From contig NZ_LT800499.1 of NCBI RefSeq assembly GCF_900166625.1, positions 1,818,115-1,882,114 on the forward strand: 64,000 bases of DNA, given 5' to 3'. Position 1 is the stretch's first letter; every line of letters begins with the position of its first letter. Below are positions 33,336 to 43,555 of the stretch, in pieces. The position numbers and the translations under genes are program-made. The stretch comes from Halobacillus massiliensis. GTDB lineage: Bacteria > Bacillota > Bacilli > Bacillales > Halobacillaceae. The notes under the pieces were generated by a model. It saw nothing but the letters and a program-made list of their open reading frames with translations, made no database searches and was not told where the DNA came from.

Positions 33336-35666
33336 TTGACTGAAAACAATAAAACACAACTCCCCCTCCTTCCTCTCAGAGGTCTATTGGTGTATCCTTC
33401 GATGGTACTCCACCTTGATGTGGGCAGAGATAAATCAGTAAACGCATTAGAGCAGGCAATGATGGATGATAATCAAATTTTACTCGTTTCACAGAAGGAA
33501 GTTAATATTGACGATCCATCCATTGAAGATATGTATGAGATCGGCACTGTAGCTAAAGTGAAACAAATGGTGAAATTGCCAAATGGAACAAACAGAGTAT
33601 TAGTGGAAGGTCTCTTCCGGGCAACGGTAGAGAACATTCAAGAAGGTGAAGACTATTATGAAGCGGAAATCACCAGGCTTGAAGATATACATGATAATAA
33701 AAAAGAAGAAGAAGCCTTAATGCGGACGCTTCTAGAACAGTTTGACCAGTATGTAAAGGTCTCTAAAAAGGTAAGTAAAGAAACCTACAACACAGTGGCT
33801 GACATTGAAGAACCGGGGAATCTTGCAGACATTATAACTTCTCATCTTCCTATTAAGATTAAAGACAAACAAAAGGTGCTTGAAACCAATAGTGTAAAAG
33901 AACGTTTAAAGCATCTGATCGAACTTATTTCAAATGAACGTGAAGTTCTGCAAATTGAGAAAAAGATCGGCCAGCGTGTAAAAAAATCCATGGAGAAAAC
34001 TCAAAAGGAATATTATTTGCGAGAACAGATGAAAGCCATCCAGAGCGAGCTGGGTGATAAAGATGGTAAAAACGGTGAGGTTTCTCAACTTAAGGAAAAA
34101 ATAGAAGAAGCCAATATGCCGGAGCGTGTGGAATTGGTAGCTTTAAAAGAGCTGGGCCGTTATGAAAAAGTTCCGCAAAGTTCTGCGGAAAGTTCTGTAA
34201 TCCGTAACTACCTTGAATGGCTTGTTTCGTTGCCGTGGTCTGAGGAAACAGAAGATAATCTCGATGTTAATCATGCTGAAAAAATTCTTGACGAAGATCA
34301 CTATGGGCTTGAGAAAGTAAAAGAGCGTGTACTTGAATATTTAGCTGTTCAACAGCTGACTCAATCAATTAAAGGCCCCATCCTTTGTTTAGTAGGACCA
34401 CCTGGAGTCGGAAAAACTTCACTGGCAAAGTCTATTGCTCGATCGATCAACCGTAAATTTGTACGTGTTTCCCTTGGCGGTGTGAGGGATGAAGCAGAAA
34501 TTCGCGGTCACAGGCGTACTTATATTGGCGCGATGCCCGGGCGTATTATTCAAGGGATGAAGCGGGCAGAAACCATAAACCCTGTCTTTCTGCTCGATGA
34601 AATTGATAAAATGGCAAGCGATTTTAGAGGAGACCCTTCTTCCGCTATGCTTGAAGTACTCGATCCAGAGCAAAACAGCACATTCAGCGACCATTTCATT
34701 GAAGAACATTATGACTTGTCGAATGTAATGTTTGTTGCTACAGCAAATACGATGGCTTCCATACCAGGTCCGCTCCTTGACCGGATGGAGGTTATAACAA
34801 TCGCCGGATATACAGAGGTCGAGAAGCTTCATATTGCTAAAGATCACTTATTGCCAAAGCAGATTAAAGAAAATGGATTAACTAAAAGTAAAATTCAAGT
34901 AAAAGATGAGGCGCTGCTTAAACTCATCCGCATGTATACGCGTGAAGCAGGAGTTCGTAATCTGGAGCGTCAGTTGGCAGGTGTTTGTAGAAAAGCGGCC
35001 AAAGTCATCGTATCAGGTGAAAAGAAACGAGTAATAGTTAGTGAAAAACAGCTTGAAATTATGTTGGGACGTCCGAAATTCAGGTATGGTCAAGCTGAAC
35101 TTGAAGATCAGGTCGGAGCAGCGACAGGTCTGGCTTATACAACAGCAGGCGGGGATACTTTATCTATTGAAGTGTCTATTTATCCAGGCAAAGGAAATCT
35201 AACATTAACAGGTAAACTTGGGGATGTTATGAAAGAATCCGCTCAGGCAGCCTTCAGTTATATCCGTTCAAAAGCTGAAGAGCTGAAAGTGGATCCGGAA
35301 TTTGCTGAGAAGAATGACATTCATATTCATGTCCCTGAGGGAGCTACTCCTAAAGACGGACCTTCTGCAGGTATTACAATGGCAACAGCTCTAGTTTCTG
35401 CGTTAACAGGACGTCCGGTAAGAAAAGAAGTCGGAATGACAGGAGAAATTACTCTTAGAGGACGAGTGCTTCCGATTGGCGGACTTAAGGAAAAATCTTT
35501 AAGTGCCCATAGAGCAGGCCTTACAACTATTATTATTCCTGCAGATAACGAGAAAGATCTTGAGGATATTCCTGAAAGTGTAAGAGAGGGTTTAACTTTC
35601 ATTCCAGTTAAGCATTTGGATGAAGTATTAGAGAAAGCATTGGTGAAAGAAAAAAATGAAAGTTAA
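33336..35666 (+). CDS. lonA: ATP-dependent protease Lon (LonA)
   Basis: A 776-residue Lon protease. Domains in order: N-terminal substrate-binding domain ([23 protein letters not shown]), AAA+ module with Walker [10 protein letters not shown] and Walker [11 protein letters not shown], and the C-terminal Ser-Lys protease domain with catalytic Ser677 in PKDGPSAGI and Lys in PIGGLKEK. It degrades misfolded and regulatory proteins. Start TTG at 33336 is placed correctly after CGGAGGTG. The 3' end overlaps engB by 11 bases. B. subtilis has lonB directly upstream, absent here. Confidence 0.97.
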   Translation: MTENNKTQLPLLPLRGLLVYPSMVLHLDVGRDKSVNALEQAMMDDNQILLVSQKEVNIDDPSIEDMYEIGTVAKVKQMVKLPNGTNRVLVEGLFRATVENIQEGEDYYEAEITRLEDIHDNKKEEEALMRTLLEQFDQYVKVSKKVSKETYNTVADIEEPGNLADIITSHLPIKIKDKQKVLETNSVKERLKHLIELISNEREVLQIEKKIGQRVKKSMEKTQKEYYLREQMKAIQSELGDKDGKNGEVSQLKEKIEEANMPERVELVALKELGRYEKVPQSSAESSVIRNYLEWLVSLPWSEETEDNLDVNHAEKILDEDHYGLEKVKERVLEYLAVQQLTQSIKGPILCLVGPPGVGKTSLAKSIARSINRKFVRVSLGGVRDEAEIRGHRRTYIGAMPGRIIQGMKRAETINPVFLLDEIDKMASDFRGDPSSAMLEVLDPEQNSTFSDHFIEEHYDLSNVMFVATANTMASIPGPLLDRMEVITIAGYTEVEKLHIAKDHLLPKQIKENGLTKSKIQVKDEALLKLIRMYTREAGVRNLERQLAGVCRKAAKVIVSGEKKRVIVSEKQLEIMLGRPKFRYGQAELEDQVGAATGLAYTTAGGDTLSIEVSIYPGKGNLTLTGKLGDVMKESAQAAFSYIRSKAEELKVDPEFAEKNDIHIHVPEGATPKDGPSAGITMATALVSALTGRPVRKEVGMTGEITLRGRVLPIGGLKEKSLSAHRAGLTTIIIPADNEKDLEDIPESVREGLTFIPVKHLDEVLEKALVKEKNES

Positions 35667-36243
35667 CCACGCAGAAATAGTAATTAGTGCAGCAAGCAAG
35701 AAACAATATCCAGCTGATCCCATACCGGAAATCGCGCTGGCGGGACGTTCCAATGTAGGGAAATCTTCTTTTATTAACAAGTTGATTTCCCGGAAAAATT
35801 TAGCGCGTACCTCTTCGAAACCAGGAAAAACCCAGACATTAAACTTTTATAAAATCAATGAAGCTTTCCATTTTGTAGACGTCCCCGGCTATGGCTATGC
35901 TAAAGTTTCGAAAAAGGAACGGGCCAAGTGGGGGAAAATGATGAAGGAATACTTTGCTGAACGTGAACAGCTAAGGGCTACAGCTCTTATTGTAGATATT
36001 CGTCATGAACCTTCTGATGAAGACTGTATGATGTATGATTATCTAAAGTATTTTGATTTACCAGTAATAGTCATTGCAACGAAACTGGATAAAATTAAAA
36101 AAGGTAACATCCAAAAGCAGTTAAAGCTCGTAAGTTCAACACTGGAAATGGCAGAAGATGATCTGTTAATCCCTTTTTCTGCAGAAACAGGAGAAGGAAA
36201 AGATCAGTCATGGAAGGTTATACGTGAATATTTAGAAATATAA
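35656..36243 (+). CDS. ysxC: Ribosome biogenesis GTP-binding protein EngB/YsxC
   Basis: A 195-residue GTPase needed for 50S subunit assembly. G motifs are visible: G1 [10 protein letters not shown]3 [10 protein letters not shown]4 TKLDK, G5 SAETG. It overlaps the end of lonA by 11 bases, so the two are probably coupled. A terminator follows. In B. subtilis the next gene is ysxD, then hemA; here an ABC ATPase and a repeat cluster intervene. Confidence 0.96.
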   Translation: MKVNHAEIVISAASKKQYPADPIPEIALAGRSNVGKSSFINKLISRKNLARTSSKPGKTQTLNFYKINEAFHFVDVPGYGYAKVSKKERAKWGKMMKEYFAEREQLRATALIVDIRHEPSDEDCMMYDYLKYFDLPVIVIATKLDKIKKGNIQKQLKLVSSTLEMAEDDLLIPFSAETGEGKDQSWKVIREYLEI

Positions 36244-36245
36244 AA

Positions 36246-36279
36246 GAAACACCATTCCTTTTAGGAGTGGTGTTTTTCG
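36246..36279 (+). terminator. Terminator after ysxC
   Basis: AACACCATTCC / GGAGTGGTGTT stem with one wobble, five-base loop, TTTT. Confidence 0.85.
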
Positions 36280-36300
36280 CAAAAAGGATGATCGTTCTAT

Positions 36301-37035
36301 ATGTCGGAAGAAATTCTTCAAGTCAATCGGTTAAATAAATCATTTGAACGCACTCAGGTGCTTAACAATGTCAATTTAAGTGTTAATAAAAATGAAGTGG
36401 TATGTCTTATTGGCTCCAGTGGTTCAGGAAAAAGCACCTTTCTAAGGTGTCTTAACTTCTTAGAGTTTCCAGACAGCGGAGAAATTACTATTCTTGGCCG
36501 GACCATTCAGCCGAAGCAAGACAGTTTAAACGAAATTCGTCAGAAGCTCGGCATGGTGTTTCAGCAGTTTAATCTGTTCCCCCATAAAACCGTCCTGGAA
36601 AATGTGACAGAGGCCCCGATGCTTGTAAGGAAATTAAGTAAGCAGCAGGCAGTGAAAGAAGCGAAGGACATGCTCGGAAAAGTAGGTTTAAGTGACAAAG
36701 AAAATGACTTTCCTTCAAGGCTATCAGGAGGTCAGCAGCAAAGGGTGGCGATAGCCAGAGCTTTGGCCATGAAGCCGGAGATTATGCTGTTTGATGAACC
36801 TACTTCAGCGCTTGACCCAGAGCTTGTTGGAGAAGTATTGCAAGTAATCAAGCAGCTTGCAAAAGAAGGGATGACAATGATCGTAGTGACCCACGAGATG
36901 GGATTCGCCCGGGAAGTAGCTGACCGAGTCGTATATATGCATGAAGGTAAAATCGTGGAAGAAGGCAGCCCTTCTGATATATTTGATCATCCGAAAGAAG
37001 AAAGAACCCGTGCGTTCTTAAGCTCAATTCTTTAA
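36301..37035 (+). CDS. Polar amino acid ABC transporter ATP-binding protein (orphan)
   Basis: A 244-residue ABC ATPase of the PAAT (GlnQ/ArtM) group: Walker [11 protein letters not shown]-loop [17 protein letters not shown], signature [16 protein letters not shown], Walker [18 protein letters not shown]-loop VVTHEMGFA. It energises uptake of polar amino acids. No permease or solute-binding gene is adjacent in this window, so it is likely split from its partners or works with distal ones. SD AAAGGATG lies before the ATG. It directly precedes a dispersed repeat cluster. Confidence 0.9.
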   Translation: MSEEILQVNRLNKSFERTQVLNNVNLSVNKNEVVCLIGSSGSGKSTFLRCLNFLEFPDSGEITILGRTIQPKQDSLNEIRQKLGMVFQQFNLFPHKTVLENVTEAPMLVRKLSKQQAVKEAKDMLGKVGLSDKENDFPSRLSGGQQQRVAIARALAMKPEIMLFDEPTSALDPELVGEVLQVIKQLAKEGMTMIVVTHEMGFAREVADRVVYMHEGKIVEEGSPSDIFDHPKEERTRAFLSSIL

Positions 37036-37126
37036 AAGCTACGGTATTTTTTAATTATTAAGATCGATAAAACCTATTCCGTTTGCCAAAAAAGAAATAA
37101 TCAGGTGGAAAAACTCTTGTTTTCTT

Positions 37127-37536
37127 CGGGAAACTGATGAGCCAACTCATTACACTCCCGGATCTCACCATGGCTCTATCCCCTGCAGGAGGTTTAGCAT
37201 ATCTCTTACTAAGCCTTTAAGAGAAGGAAAAGTTAGTTCCGTTTTACTGGAGCAAGAGAAAAGCGTCTGGGAAATGACTCGCTTTCCGCGAGGAGCCGGT
37301 GAGCTAGCTCGCTGCACTCGCGGATCTCACCTTGTCTCTTCTCCCTGCAGGAGTCACGTTATTGCTTCATTTTCTTCTTAATGGTGAAAGAGAAAGACCT
37401 GTTCCGTTTATCAAGTACGGAGAAACGCGGCTGGGAAATGACTCGCTTTCCGCGGGGAGCCGGTGAGCTAGCTCGTTTCACTCGCGGATCTCACCATGGC
37501 TCTATCTCCCTGCAGGAGTCTCGCCATTTCCCAGCC
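37127..37536. repeat. Dispersed palindromic repeat family, type A (three units)
   Basis: Three related units of about 70-108 bases: a decayed one at 37127-37196, one at 37267-37353 and a complete one at 37429-37536. The complete unit has 12-base terminal inverted repeats GGCTGGGAAATG / CATTTCCCAGCC, a GAGCTAGCTC palindrome and a CTGCAGG block. The same family occurs in the opposite orientation at 61103-61374. ORFs across it have no coding character. Confidence 0.85.
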
Positions 37537-37644
37537 TCTTTACATTTAATGGGGAAACGGAACGCTGTAATCTCATTAAGCTCTCTAATGAGATCAATCC
37601 TCTCTTCTTATATGTTCCGTTACTCAAAAATACGTAAAGGGACA

Positions 37645-37752
37645 GGGGGAAACGGCGAGACTCCTATGGGAGAAAAGAACAGGGTGAGATCCCGGAAGGC
37701 TTTAGCCTGAGGAAGCTCAGCGTTCACCCATGGAAAGCGAGTTGTTTCCCCC
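37645..37752. repeat. Dispersed palindromic repeat, type B
   Basis: A 108-base unit bounded by GGGGGAAAC (37645-37653) / GTTTCCCCC (37744-37752), containing GAAGGCTTTAGCCTGA and CGAGACTCCTATGGGA. The inverted equivalent is at 60894-60992. The spacer between A and B (TTCCGTTACTCAAAAA...) is also shared between the two clusters. Confidence 0.85.
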
Positions 37753-37874
37753 GGCCCGGTTATCTATATCGTGGTGAACGGAACACTTTTTCCCTTTAAG
37801 TGAGACTCAAAGAACCCTTCTTCCAAGGCTTTTTTCCTGAGGAAGGTTCCCGGCAGATAATGGGTAATGGAAAA

Positions 37875-37906
37875 ACAAAAAAGCCGTGGATTTCACGGCT
37901 TTTTTT
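37875..37906. terminator. Terminator of minus-strand membrane protein gene
   Basis: AAAAGCCGTG / CACGGCTTTT stem with T and A runs on both sides, at the 3' end of the gene on the minus strand; also stops transcription leaving the repeat cluster. Confidence 0.85.
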
Positions 37907-38385
37907 TACTTCTTTTTTAAGATATATACACCAGCTATAACAAGCACAACGGGCCAAAAACGCTCCACAAAAGTAATAACTACAGATATGTATTCAAACC
38001 ATTCAGGATTGGAAGTTGAAAACAGAGCGAATATGGACAGTCCGAGCAGGACAAGAGCTGGAATAATCCCTGACTTTGTTTTTAAATACTTAATGAAGAA
38101 GCCTGTGCCAATAATCAGGGTATAGACGGCCCAATGGTCAATCCAGTTCGGGTAACGCTCAAGACCGTGAAAATGAATGCCAAAGCCGGTCAGAATAATG
38201 CCTGGAAGCAGAGTAGAGCTATCTTTCGAAAAATAATTATGTAATAATAGGGCCGCTCCAATAATAATTAAAATAGTAGGCCATGAGTAGAAGGGATTCA
38301 AAAAGGGAATATTGAATTGACGAAGCAGAAAATATCCGCCTAATCCCAGGAGCAAAAAGCCGGTAAACGAATTTTGTTTCTTCAA
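37906..38385 (-). CDS. LiaI/LiaF-type multi-pass membrane protein
   Basis: About 159 residues with five hydrophobic helices (GFLLLGLGGYFLLRQ, ILIIIGAALLLHNYF, LLPGIILTGFGIHFHG, YTLIIGTGFFIKYL and a C-terminal pair). The pattern TGFLLLGLGGYFLLRQF-x-WPTILIIIGAALL is that of the LiaI/LiaF transmembrane region (DUF5668). It occupies the position of B. subtilis ysxD, but is on the opposite strand. The RBS GGAGG is one base from an ATG at 38391 and seven bases from a TTG at 38385, so TTG is preferred. Function unknown. Confidence 0.7.
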   Translation of the reverse strand: MKKQNSFTGFLLLGLGGYFLLRQFNIPFLNPFYSWPTILIIIGAALLLHNYFSKDSSTLLPGIILTGFGIHFHGLERYPNWIDHWAVYTLIIGTGFFIKYLKTKSGIIPALVLLGLSIFALFSTSNPEWFEYISVVITFVERFWPVVLVIAGVYILKKK

Positions 38386-38419
38386 TGTCATTCCTCCGTA
38401 AATACATAAAAGGTCTGTC

Positions 38420-38448
38420 TTGCGAACACTGTCGGGATTTGGTATATT
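38420..38448 (+). promoter_or_regulatory. Promoter of hemAXCDBL
   Basis: TTGCGA (38420-38425), 17-base spacer, TATATT (38443-38448). Two PerR-like palindromes lie just downstream. The untranslated leader is about 175 bases. Confidence 0.65.
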
Positions 38449-38464
38449 AATGACGGGTTACAAA

Positions 38465-38479
38465 TTAGAATTGTTCTAA
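38465..38479 (+). promoter_or_regulatory. PerR/Fur-type operator upstream of hemA
   Basis: TTAGAATTGTTCTAA matches the PerR consensus TTATAATNATTATAA at 11 of 14 defined positions, with a perfect six-base inverted repeat, placed about 10 bases after the predicted transcription start. PerR regulates hemAXCDBL in B. subtilis. A second, weaker candidate TTATCATAATGATTT is at 38516-38530. Confidence 0.65.
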
Positions 38480-38630
38480 ATTGTTTTTTCGACGTATTCG
38501 TTTTGTATGTATATCTTATCATAATGATTTCAAAATCTGTTCATATTATAAAGAAAACTATGGCTTTTTATATGTTATAATGAGGCATATGTGATTGTAC
38601 AGGACGCTTTTTAACTTGGGGGTATATAAA

Positions 38631-40004
38631 ATGCACGTATTATCAATCGGGTTAAACTATAAGACAGCCCCTGTGGAAATTCGGGAAAAGCTGACATTCT
38701 CTGATGATCGACTGGTAGAGGCGATGCAGAACCTTAATCAACAAAAAAGTGTTCTGGAAAATGTAATTATCTCTACTTGCAATCGTACGGAAATATATGC
38801 AGTGGTCGATCAGCTTCACACAGGTCGTTACTACATTAAGCAATTTCTAGCCGAATGGTTTGAGATCAGCAAAGAAGACTTTTCTCCCTTCCTTTCCATT
38901 TCAGAGGCTGACGGTGCGATGGAACATCTATTCCGGGTAGCTTCTGGACTTGATTCCATGGTTCTCGGGGAGACCCAAATTCTTGGCCAAATCAAACAAG
39001 CCTTTCAAACAGCTCAGCAGGCTGGTACTACGGGGACTATATTTAATCAGCTGTTTAAGCAGGCGGTGACTTTAGCCAAGAAGGCGCATAAAGATACGGG
39101 TATCGGGGAAAATGCTGTATCAGTGAGCTATGCTGCTGTGGAACTCGCCCGTAAAATATTCGGCGACTTAGTTCATAAGCACGTTGTTATAATCGGTGCC
39201 GGAAAAATGGGAGAACTTGCAGCGAAGAATTTACACGGTTCGGGTGTTAAACAAGTTACCGTAATTAATCGAACACATGATAAAGCAAAAGTCGTGGCAG
39301 ATCAATTTAATGGACAAGCCCGCACGATGGAAGATTTACAGGATGTTTTAACAGAAGCTGACATTGTGATCAGTTCAACTGGTTCTTCAGAATATGTAAT
39401 TTCAAGAAACCAAATGGATCCTGTTCATAAAAAAAGAAAAGGAAAGCCTCTTTTTCTTGTAGATATTGCAGTGCCTCGAGATCTTGACCCTGGAATGGAA
39501 GATCTGGAGAGCGTTTTTCTCTATGATATTGATGACCTTCAAGGCATTGTTGATGCTAATCTAGCCGTTCGTAAACAAGCTGCAGAAGAGATTGAAATTA
39601 TGATAGAGGCAGAAATTATTGATTTTAAAGAATGGCTGCAGACGATTGGTGTGGTGCCGGTCATTTCTGCTCTTAGAACGAAGGCTTTAGGCATTCAGGC
39701 CGAGACAATGCAAAGTATTGAACGAAAAATGCCAAATCTAACAGAGCGTGAAAAAAAGGTTTTGCGGAAACACACTAAGAGTATTATTAACCAAATGCTG
39801 AAGGATCCTATTCTTCAAGCTAAAGAATTAAGTGCCAAGCCTGATGCGGAAGAATCTTTGCGCCTCTTCACACAAATCTTCGGCATTGAAGAGGAAGTGG
39901 AAAAGGAACTCGAAGAGCAGGAGAAAAAGAATATAAAAGAACAAGCTCCTGATTCAAGTGAAAACTTTTCTTTCGCAGCGCTTCACAAGATTGTGAATTC
40001 ATAA
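38631..40004 (+). CDS. hemA: Glutamyl-tRNA reductase
   Basis: A 457-residue enzyme that reduces glutamyl-tRNA to glutamate-1-semialdehyde, the first step of heme synthesis. The catalytic Cys50 is in [10 protein letters not shown]; the NADPH site reads [28 protein letters not shown] is the substrate-contact helix. Start ATG at 38631 ([21 protein letters not shown]) is chosen over 38595 because of TGGGGGT nearby. It leads the hemAXCDBL operon. Confidence 0.96.
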   Translation: MHVLSIGLNYKTAPVEIREKLTFSDDRLVEAMQNLNQQKSVLENVIISTCNRTEIYAVVDQLHTGRYYIKQFLAEWFEISKEDFSPFLSISEADGAMEHLFRVASGLDSMVLGETQILGQIKQAFQTAQQAGTTGTIFNQLFKQAVTLAKKAHKDTGIGENAVSVSYAAVELARKIFGDLVHKHVVIIGAGKMGELAAKNLHGSGVKQVTVINRTHDKAKVVADQFNGQARTMEDLQDVLTEADIVISSTGSSEYVISRNQMDPVHKKRKGKPLFLVDIAVPRDLDPGMEDLESVFLYDIDDLQGIVDANLAVRKQAAEEIEIMIEAEIIDFKEWLQTIGVVPVISALRTKALGIQAETMQSIERKMPNLTEREKKVLRKHTKSIINQMLKDPILQAKELSAKPDAEESLRLFTQIFGIEEEVEKELEEQEKKNIKEQAPDSSENFSFAALHKIVNS

Positions 40005-40019
40005 GGGTGGAAGCAGCGG

Positions 40020-40838
40020 ATGTTTGAGCTTAAATGGATTTATGAATTAATCCTTTTACTTTATGGTGCAAGTTTAATAGGATATTTCATTGATTTTATT
40101 CAGAATAACCGGAAGGCTAATCGGATGGCCTTCTGGTTACTTAGTATGGTTTGGGGTTTGCAAACCTTTTTTTTATTAGCTCAGGTTTTTATTGAAGAAA
40201 ACTTTCCTATTGTGAATGTTTATGATAGCTTGTATTTTTATTCCTGGATACTAGTCACGTTCTCCTTAATAATCAACCGGCTTTTTCGGGTCGATTTCTT
40301 TGTTTTTTTTGCGAATTTGTTAGGCTTTCTTGTGATGCTTCTTTACATTGCAACACGGGCACCTAATACATTAAAAGACCAGGGACTTTCTCTTGTTCAT
40401 GAAATGCTGGTCGTGCATATTACATTGGCTCTTATCTCCTATGGTTTTTTTACACTATCATTTATTTTTTCAATTATGTATTTGCTTCAGTATCGATTGC
40501 TCAAGCAGAAAAAGTGGGACGCCAAGCTGTTTAGACTTGGCGATTTAACAAAACTTGATCATTTTTCTTATATAGCTGTCATTCTAGGGGTGCCTCTGCT
40601 GCTCATTGCCTTAATTCTTGGGGTGACATGGGGGTATACTTCCGGCGACACCTTCTACTGGTATGATTCAAAAACACTTGGCTCCATATTAGTACTTCTG
40701 GTGTATGGGGTTTATTTATTTTTAAGAGTTGTGAAAGGGTATCAAGGTAGGTCTATTTCTATTTTTAATAGTGCCGCTTTCTTGTTTTTGCTCATTAACT
40801 TTCTGCTCTTCGGTTCATTATCAAATTTTCATTTCTAG
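40020..40838 (+). CDS. hemX: HemX, CcsA-type membrane protein
   Basis: A 272-residue protein with eight predicted membrane helices, of the CcsA/cytochrome c assembly family (MFELKWIYELILLLYGASLIGYFIDFIQ, LVHEMLVVHITLALISYGFFTLSFIFSI, and a WGYTSGDTFYWYDSKTLGS loop with a conserved tryptophan). In B. subtilis HemX negatively controls the level of HemA. SD GGTGGAAG before ATG. It lies between hemA and hemC as in B. subtilis. Confidence 0.9.
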   Translation: MFELKWIYELILLLYGASLIGYFIDFIQNNRKANRMAFWLLSMVWGLQTFFLLAQVFIEENFPIVNVYDSLYFYSWILVTFSLIINRLFRVDFFVFFANLLGFLVMLLYIATRAPNTLKDQGLSLVHEMLVVHITLALISYGFFTLSFIFSIMYLLQYRLLKQKKWDAKLFRLGDLTKLDHFSYIAVILGVPLLLIALILGVTWGYTSGDTFYWYDSKTLGSILVLLVYGVYLFLRVVKGYQGRSISIFNSAAFLFLLINFLLFGSLSNFHF

Positions 40839-40856
40839 TCTTAAGGAGGATATCGT

Positions 40857-41786
40857 ATGCGAAAAATTATTATAGGATCCCGAAAAAGTAATCTCGCTAT
40901 CACACAAACAGAATGGGTGATAAAGCGTTTAAAGGAAATAGATCCTTCTTATGAGTTTGAAATCAAAAGAATCTCGACTAAGGGTGACAAGATATTAGAC
41001 GTCACTCTTTCAAAAGTTGGTGGAAAAGGCTTATTTATAAAGGAAATTGAACAGTCAATGTACGATAAGGAAATTGATATGGCTGTTCACAGTATGAAGG
41101 ATGTACCTGCTGCTGTGGCTGAGGGATTAACAATTGCTTCTATCCCTGAGCGGGAGGATCACCGTGATGCTTTCGTTTCAAATGGCAATGTATTGTTAAA
41201 GGACTTAAAAGAAGGGGCAATTGTGGGAACGAGCAGTCTTCGCCGCGGCTCCCAGCTAAAAGCCTACCGACCGGATTTAGAAATACGCTGGATTCGCGGA
41301 AATATTGATACACGTCTCCAAAAGCTTAAAGAAGAAGATTTTGATGCGATTATATTAGCGGCAGCCGGTTTAAAGAGAATGGGCTGGGATGACGATGTAG
41401 TAACAGAGTATCTTGAACCTGACGTATGTGTACCGGCTGTTGGCCAAGGTGCGCTTGCTTTGGAGTGTCGTGAAGATGACCATGAGCTAATCAAACTGTT
41501 AAAGGAAATCAATGATGAATATACAGAAAGAACGGTAACTGCTGAGCGTAAGTTCCTTCATGATTTAAATGGCGGCTGCCAGGTCCCTATCGGTGCCTAT
41601 GCTTTCATAAAAGATGGGCAAATTACACTGACAGCACTAGTAGGAAAGCCAGACGGTGAAACTATTCTTCATGAAACGGTTACGGGAGAAGATCCGGTGG
41701 CTGTCGGAAAGGAAGCCGCTGATCGGCTGAAAGCACAGGGAGCGGTAGACATCGTTGAGAAAGCAAGAGAGGAGTATGGAGATTGA
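40857..41786 (+). CDS. hemC: Porphobilinogen deaminase (hydroxymethylbilane synthase)
   Basis: A 309-residue enzyme that joins four porphobilinogens. The start [20 protein letters not shown], the [13 protein letters not shown] segment (here [12 protein letters not shown]), the arginine-rich [11 protein letters not shown] and the dipyrromethane-cofactor Cys in [12 protein letters not shown] are all present. TAAGGAGG is a strong RBS. The stop overlaps hemD start (TTGATGA). Confidence 0.97.
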   Translation: MRKIIIGSRKSNLAITQTEWVIKRLKEIDPSYEFEIKRISTKGDKILDVTLSKVGGKGLFIKEIEQSMYDKEIDMAVHSMKDVPAAVAEGLTIASIPEREDHRDAFVSNGNVLLKDLKEGAIVGTSSLRRGSQLKAYRPDLEIRWIRGNIDTRLQKLKEEDFDAIILAAAGLKRMGWDDDVVTEYLEPDVCVPAVGQGALALECREDDHELIKLLKEINDEYTERTVTAERKFLHDLNGGCQVPIGAYAFIKDGQITLTALVGKPDGETILHETVTGEDPVAVGKEAADRLKAQGAVDIVEKAREEYGD

Positions 41787-42559
41787 TGAGCAGGCCGCTT
41801 GCGGGGAAAAAAATACTCGTGACGCGTGCACATCCTCAAGGCGAGGGTTTTGTTCTTAAGCTGAAAGGTTTAGGGGCAGAGCCTCTTCATATACCTCTTA
41901 TTAAGTTTCAGCGGTGCTGGACTGATAAAACTGAAGATATACTAACAAACCTTCACGACTATAGCTGGGTTTTTATAACGAGCTTCAATGGCGTGAAGTT
42001 TTTTTTCGAGTGGCTTGAAGAGTTTAAAGTCCAGCTCCCATCCTGTTTGAAGTGGGCGGCGGTTGGTTCAAAAACTGAAAAGGCTCTTCATGAATACGAT
42101 GTCCAGGCCTCTTTCGTGCCTGAAAGCTACCACGCTCAAGCGATGCAGGCAGAATTTTTATCAAAAAATAGAAACCCAGGGAAAGTTCTGTTCGTTCGTG
42201 GCAACCTATCGAAAAACGTTCTTCCTGAAGCTTTTAGCCACCAGGGTATTCCTTTTGATTCTCTAACCGTGTATGATACCCTACTAGTAAAAGAAGTTAA
42301 GAATTTAGGGGAAATGCTGCCCGAAATGGACGCGCTGACTTTTACTAGCCCATCGACTGTAAAAGCTTTTATTGAGGCAGTCGACGTTAAATCGGCTCGG
42401 TATGTTCCCTGCTTCTGTATTGGATCATCAACTGCTAAAGCTGCAGAAGCGGCAGGTTTTCAATCAATTTACGTTCCTCATGAATTTACTGTTGATGGAA
42501 TGATTGAAATAATAATCGACTACTTCCAGAAAGAAGGAAAATTACATGAAAGACCTTGA
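41786..42559 (+). CDS. hemD: Uroporphyrinogen-III synthase
   Basis: A 257-residue bilobed enzyme that cyclises hydroxymethylbilane. The family is poorly conserved, but [49 protein letters not shown] and [16 protein letters not shown] are typical. ATG at 41786 overlaps the last base of the hemC stop. Its end overlaps hemB by 14 bases, consistent with operon coupling. Confidence 0.9.
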   Translation: MSRPLAGKKILVTRAHPQGEGFVLKLKGLGAEPLHIPLIKFQRCWTDKTEDILTNLHDYSWVFITSFNGVKFFFEWLEEFKVQLPSCLKWAAVGSKTEKALHEYDVQASFVPESYHAQAMQAEFLSKNRNPGKVLFVRGNLSKNVLPEAFSHQGIPFDSLTVYDTLLVKEVKNLGEMLPEMDALTFTSPSTVKAFIEAVDVKSARYVPCFCIGSSTAKAAEAAGFQSIYVPHEFTVDGMIEIIIDYFQKEGKLHERP

Positions 42560-43526
42560 ATTTAAAAGACACCGCAGACTGAGAAGAACAGAATCCATGC
42601 GTGCCCTTGTCAGTGAAACTCATTTGAGAAAAGAAGACTTGATTTACCCGATCTTTGTGTTAGAAGGGGAAAATATTAAAAACCCGGTAGCTTCTATGCC
42701 TGGTGTCCATCAAGTATCTCTTGACAATCTTTCAGAAGAGATGAACGAGCTTGAAGAGCTGGGGGTTCGTTCTGTGATTGTATTTGGTGTGCCAAATGAA
42801 AAAGATGAAATCGGATCACAAGCCTACCAGGAAGAAGGCATTGTTCAGAGAGCTATCCGCCATATTAAAGAGGCCCATTCAAGCTTAACAGTAGTTGCAG
42901 ATACTTGTCTGTGTCAATATACAGACCATGGGCACTGTGGTGTTGTACGGAATGGAGAGATTGTGAACGATGAATCTCTTGAACTTATTACAAAGACAGC
43001 CGTCAGTCAGGCGGAGGCCGGGGCAGACATTATTGCACCTTCAAATATGATGGATGGATTTGTTGCAGCCATCCGACATGGTTTAGATGAAGCAGGCTAT
43101 AGTGATATTCCGATTATGTCCTATGCTGTTAAGTACGCTTCTGCCTTCTATGGTCCATTTCGTGACGCGGCTCACAGCTCTCCACAGTTTGGTGACAGAA
43201 GGGCCTATCAAATGGACCCGGCCAATCGCTTAGAAGCAATACGTGAAGCACAGTCTGACGTGGAAGAGGGAGCAGATTTTCTAATTGTAAAGCCTGCTTT
43301 ATCTTATCTTGATGTTATGCGTGAAGTAAAAGACCGTTTTCCTCTGCCCTTAGTGGCTTATAATGTAAGCGGCGAATACTCCATGATTAAAGCGGCAGCA
43401 GCCAATGGATGGGTGAACGAAGAAGAAATCGTAATGGAAAAGCTGACATCTATGAAACGTGCAGGAGCAGACTTAATAATTACTTACTTTGCAAAAGATG
43501 CTGCAAGATATATTGACAAGCAATAA
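42546..43526 (+). CDS. hemB: Delta-aminolevulinic acid dehydratase (porphobilinogen synthase)
   Basis: A 326-residue enzyme that condenses two aminolevulinates. The Schiff-base lysine is Lys249 in [12 protein letters not shown]; the second active lysine is in [19 protein letters not shown]. The cysteine-rich [14 protein letters not shown] is a Zn-binding segment, so a Zn-type enzyme is expected. It overlaps hemD at the 5' end. Confidence 0.97.
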   Translation: MKDLEFKRHRRLRRTESMRALVSETHLRKEDLIYPIFVLEGENIKNPVASMPGVHQVSLDNLSEEMNELEELGVRSVIVFGVPNEKDEIGSQAYQEEGIVQRAIRHIKEAHSSLTVVADTCLCQYTDHGHCGVVRNGEIVNDESLELITKTAVSQAEAGADIIAPSNMMDGFVAAIRHGLDEAGYSDIPIMSYAVKYASAFYGPFRDAAHSSPQFGDRRAYQMDPANRLEAIREAQSDVEEGADFLIVKPALSYLDVMREVKDRFPLPLVAYNVSGEYSMIKAAAANGWVNEEEIVMEKLTSMKRAGADLIITYFAKDAARYIDKQ

Positions 43527-43555
43527 AGCTGGACAGGAAAGGGTGTAGCGATTTT

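Noticed and set aside
37381-37710. 109-residue plus-strand frame in the first repeat cluster
   Set aside because: It lies entirely inside the palindromic repeat units, has no RBS of note and its composition follows the repeats.
37127-37752. CRISPR-like array
   Set aside because: Units are about 90-110 bases, internally palindromic and irregularly spaced; there are no short identical repeats with unique spacers and no cas genes.
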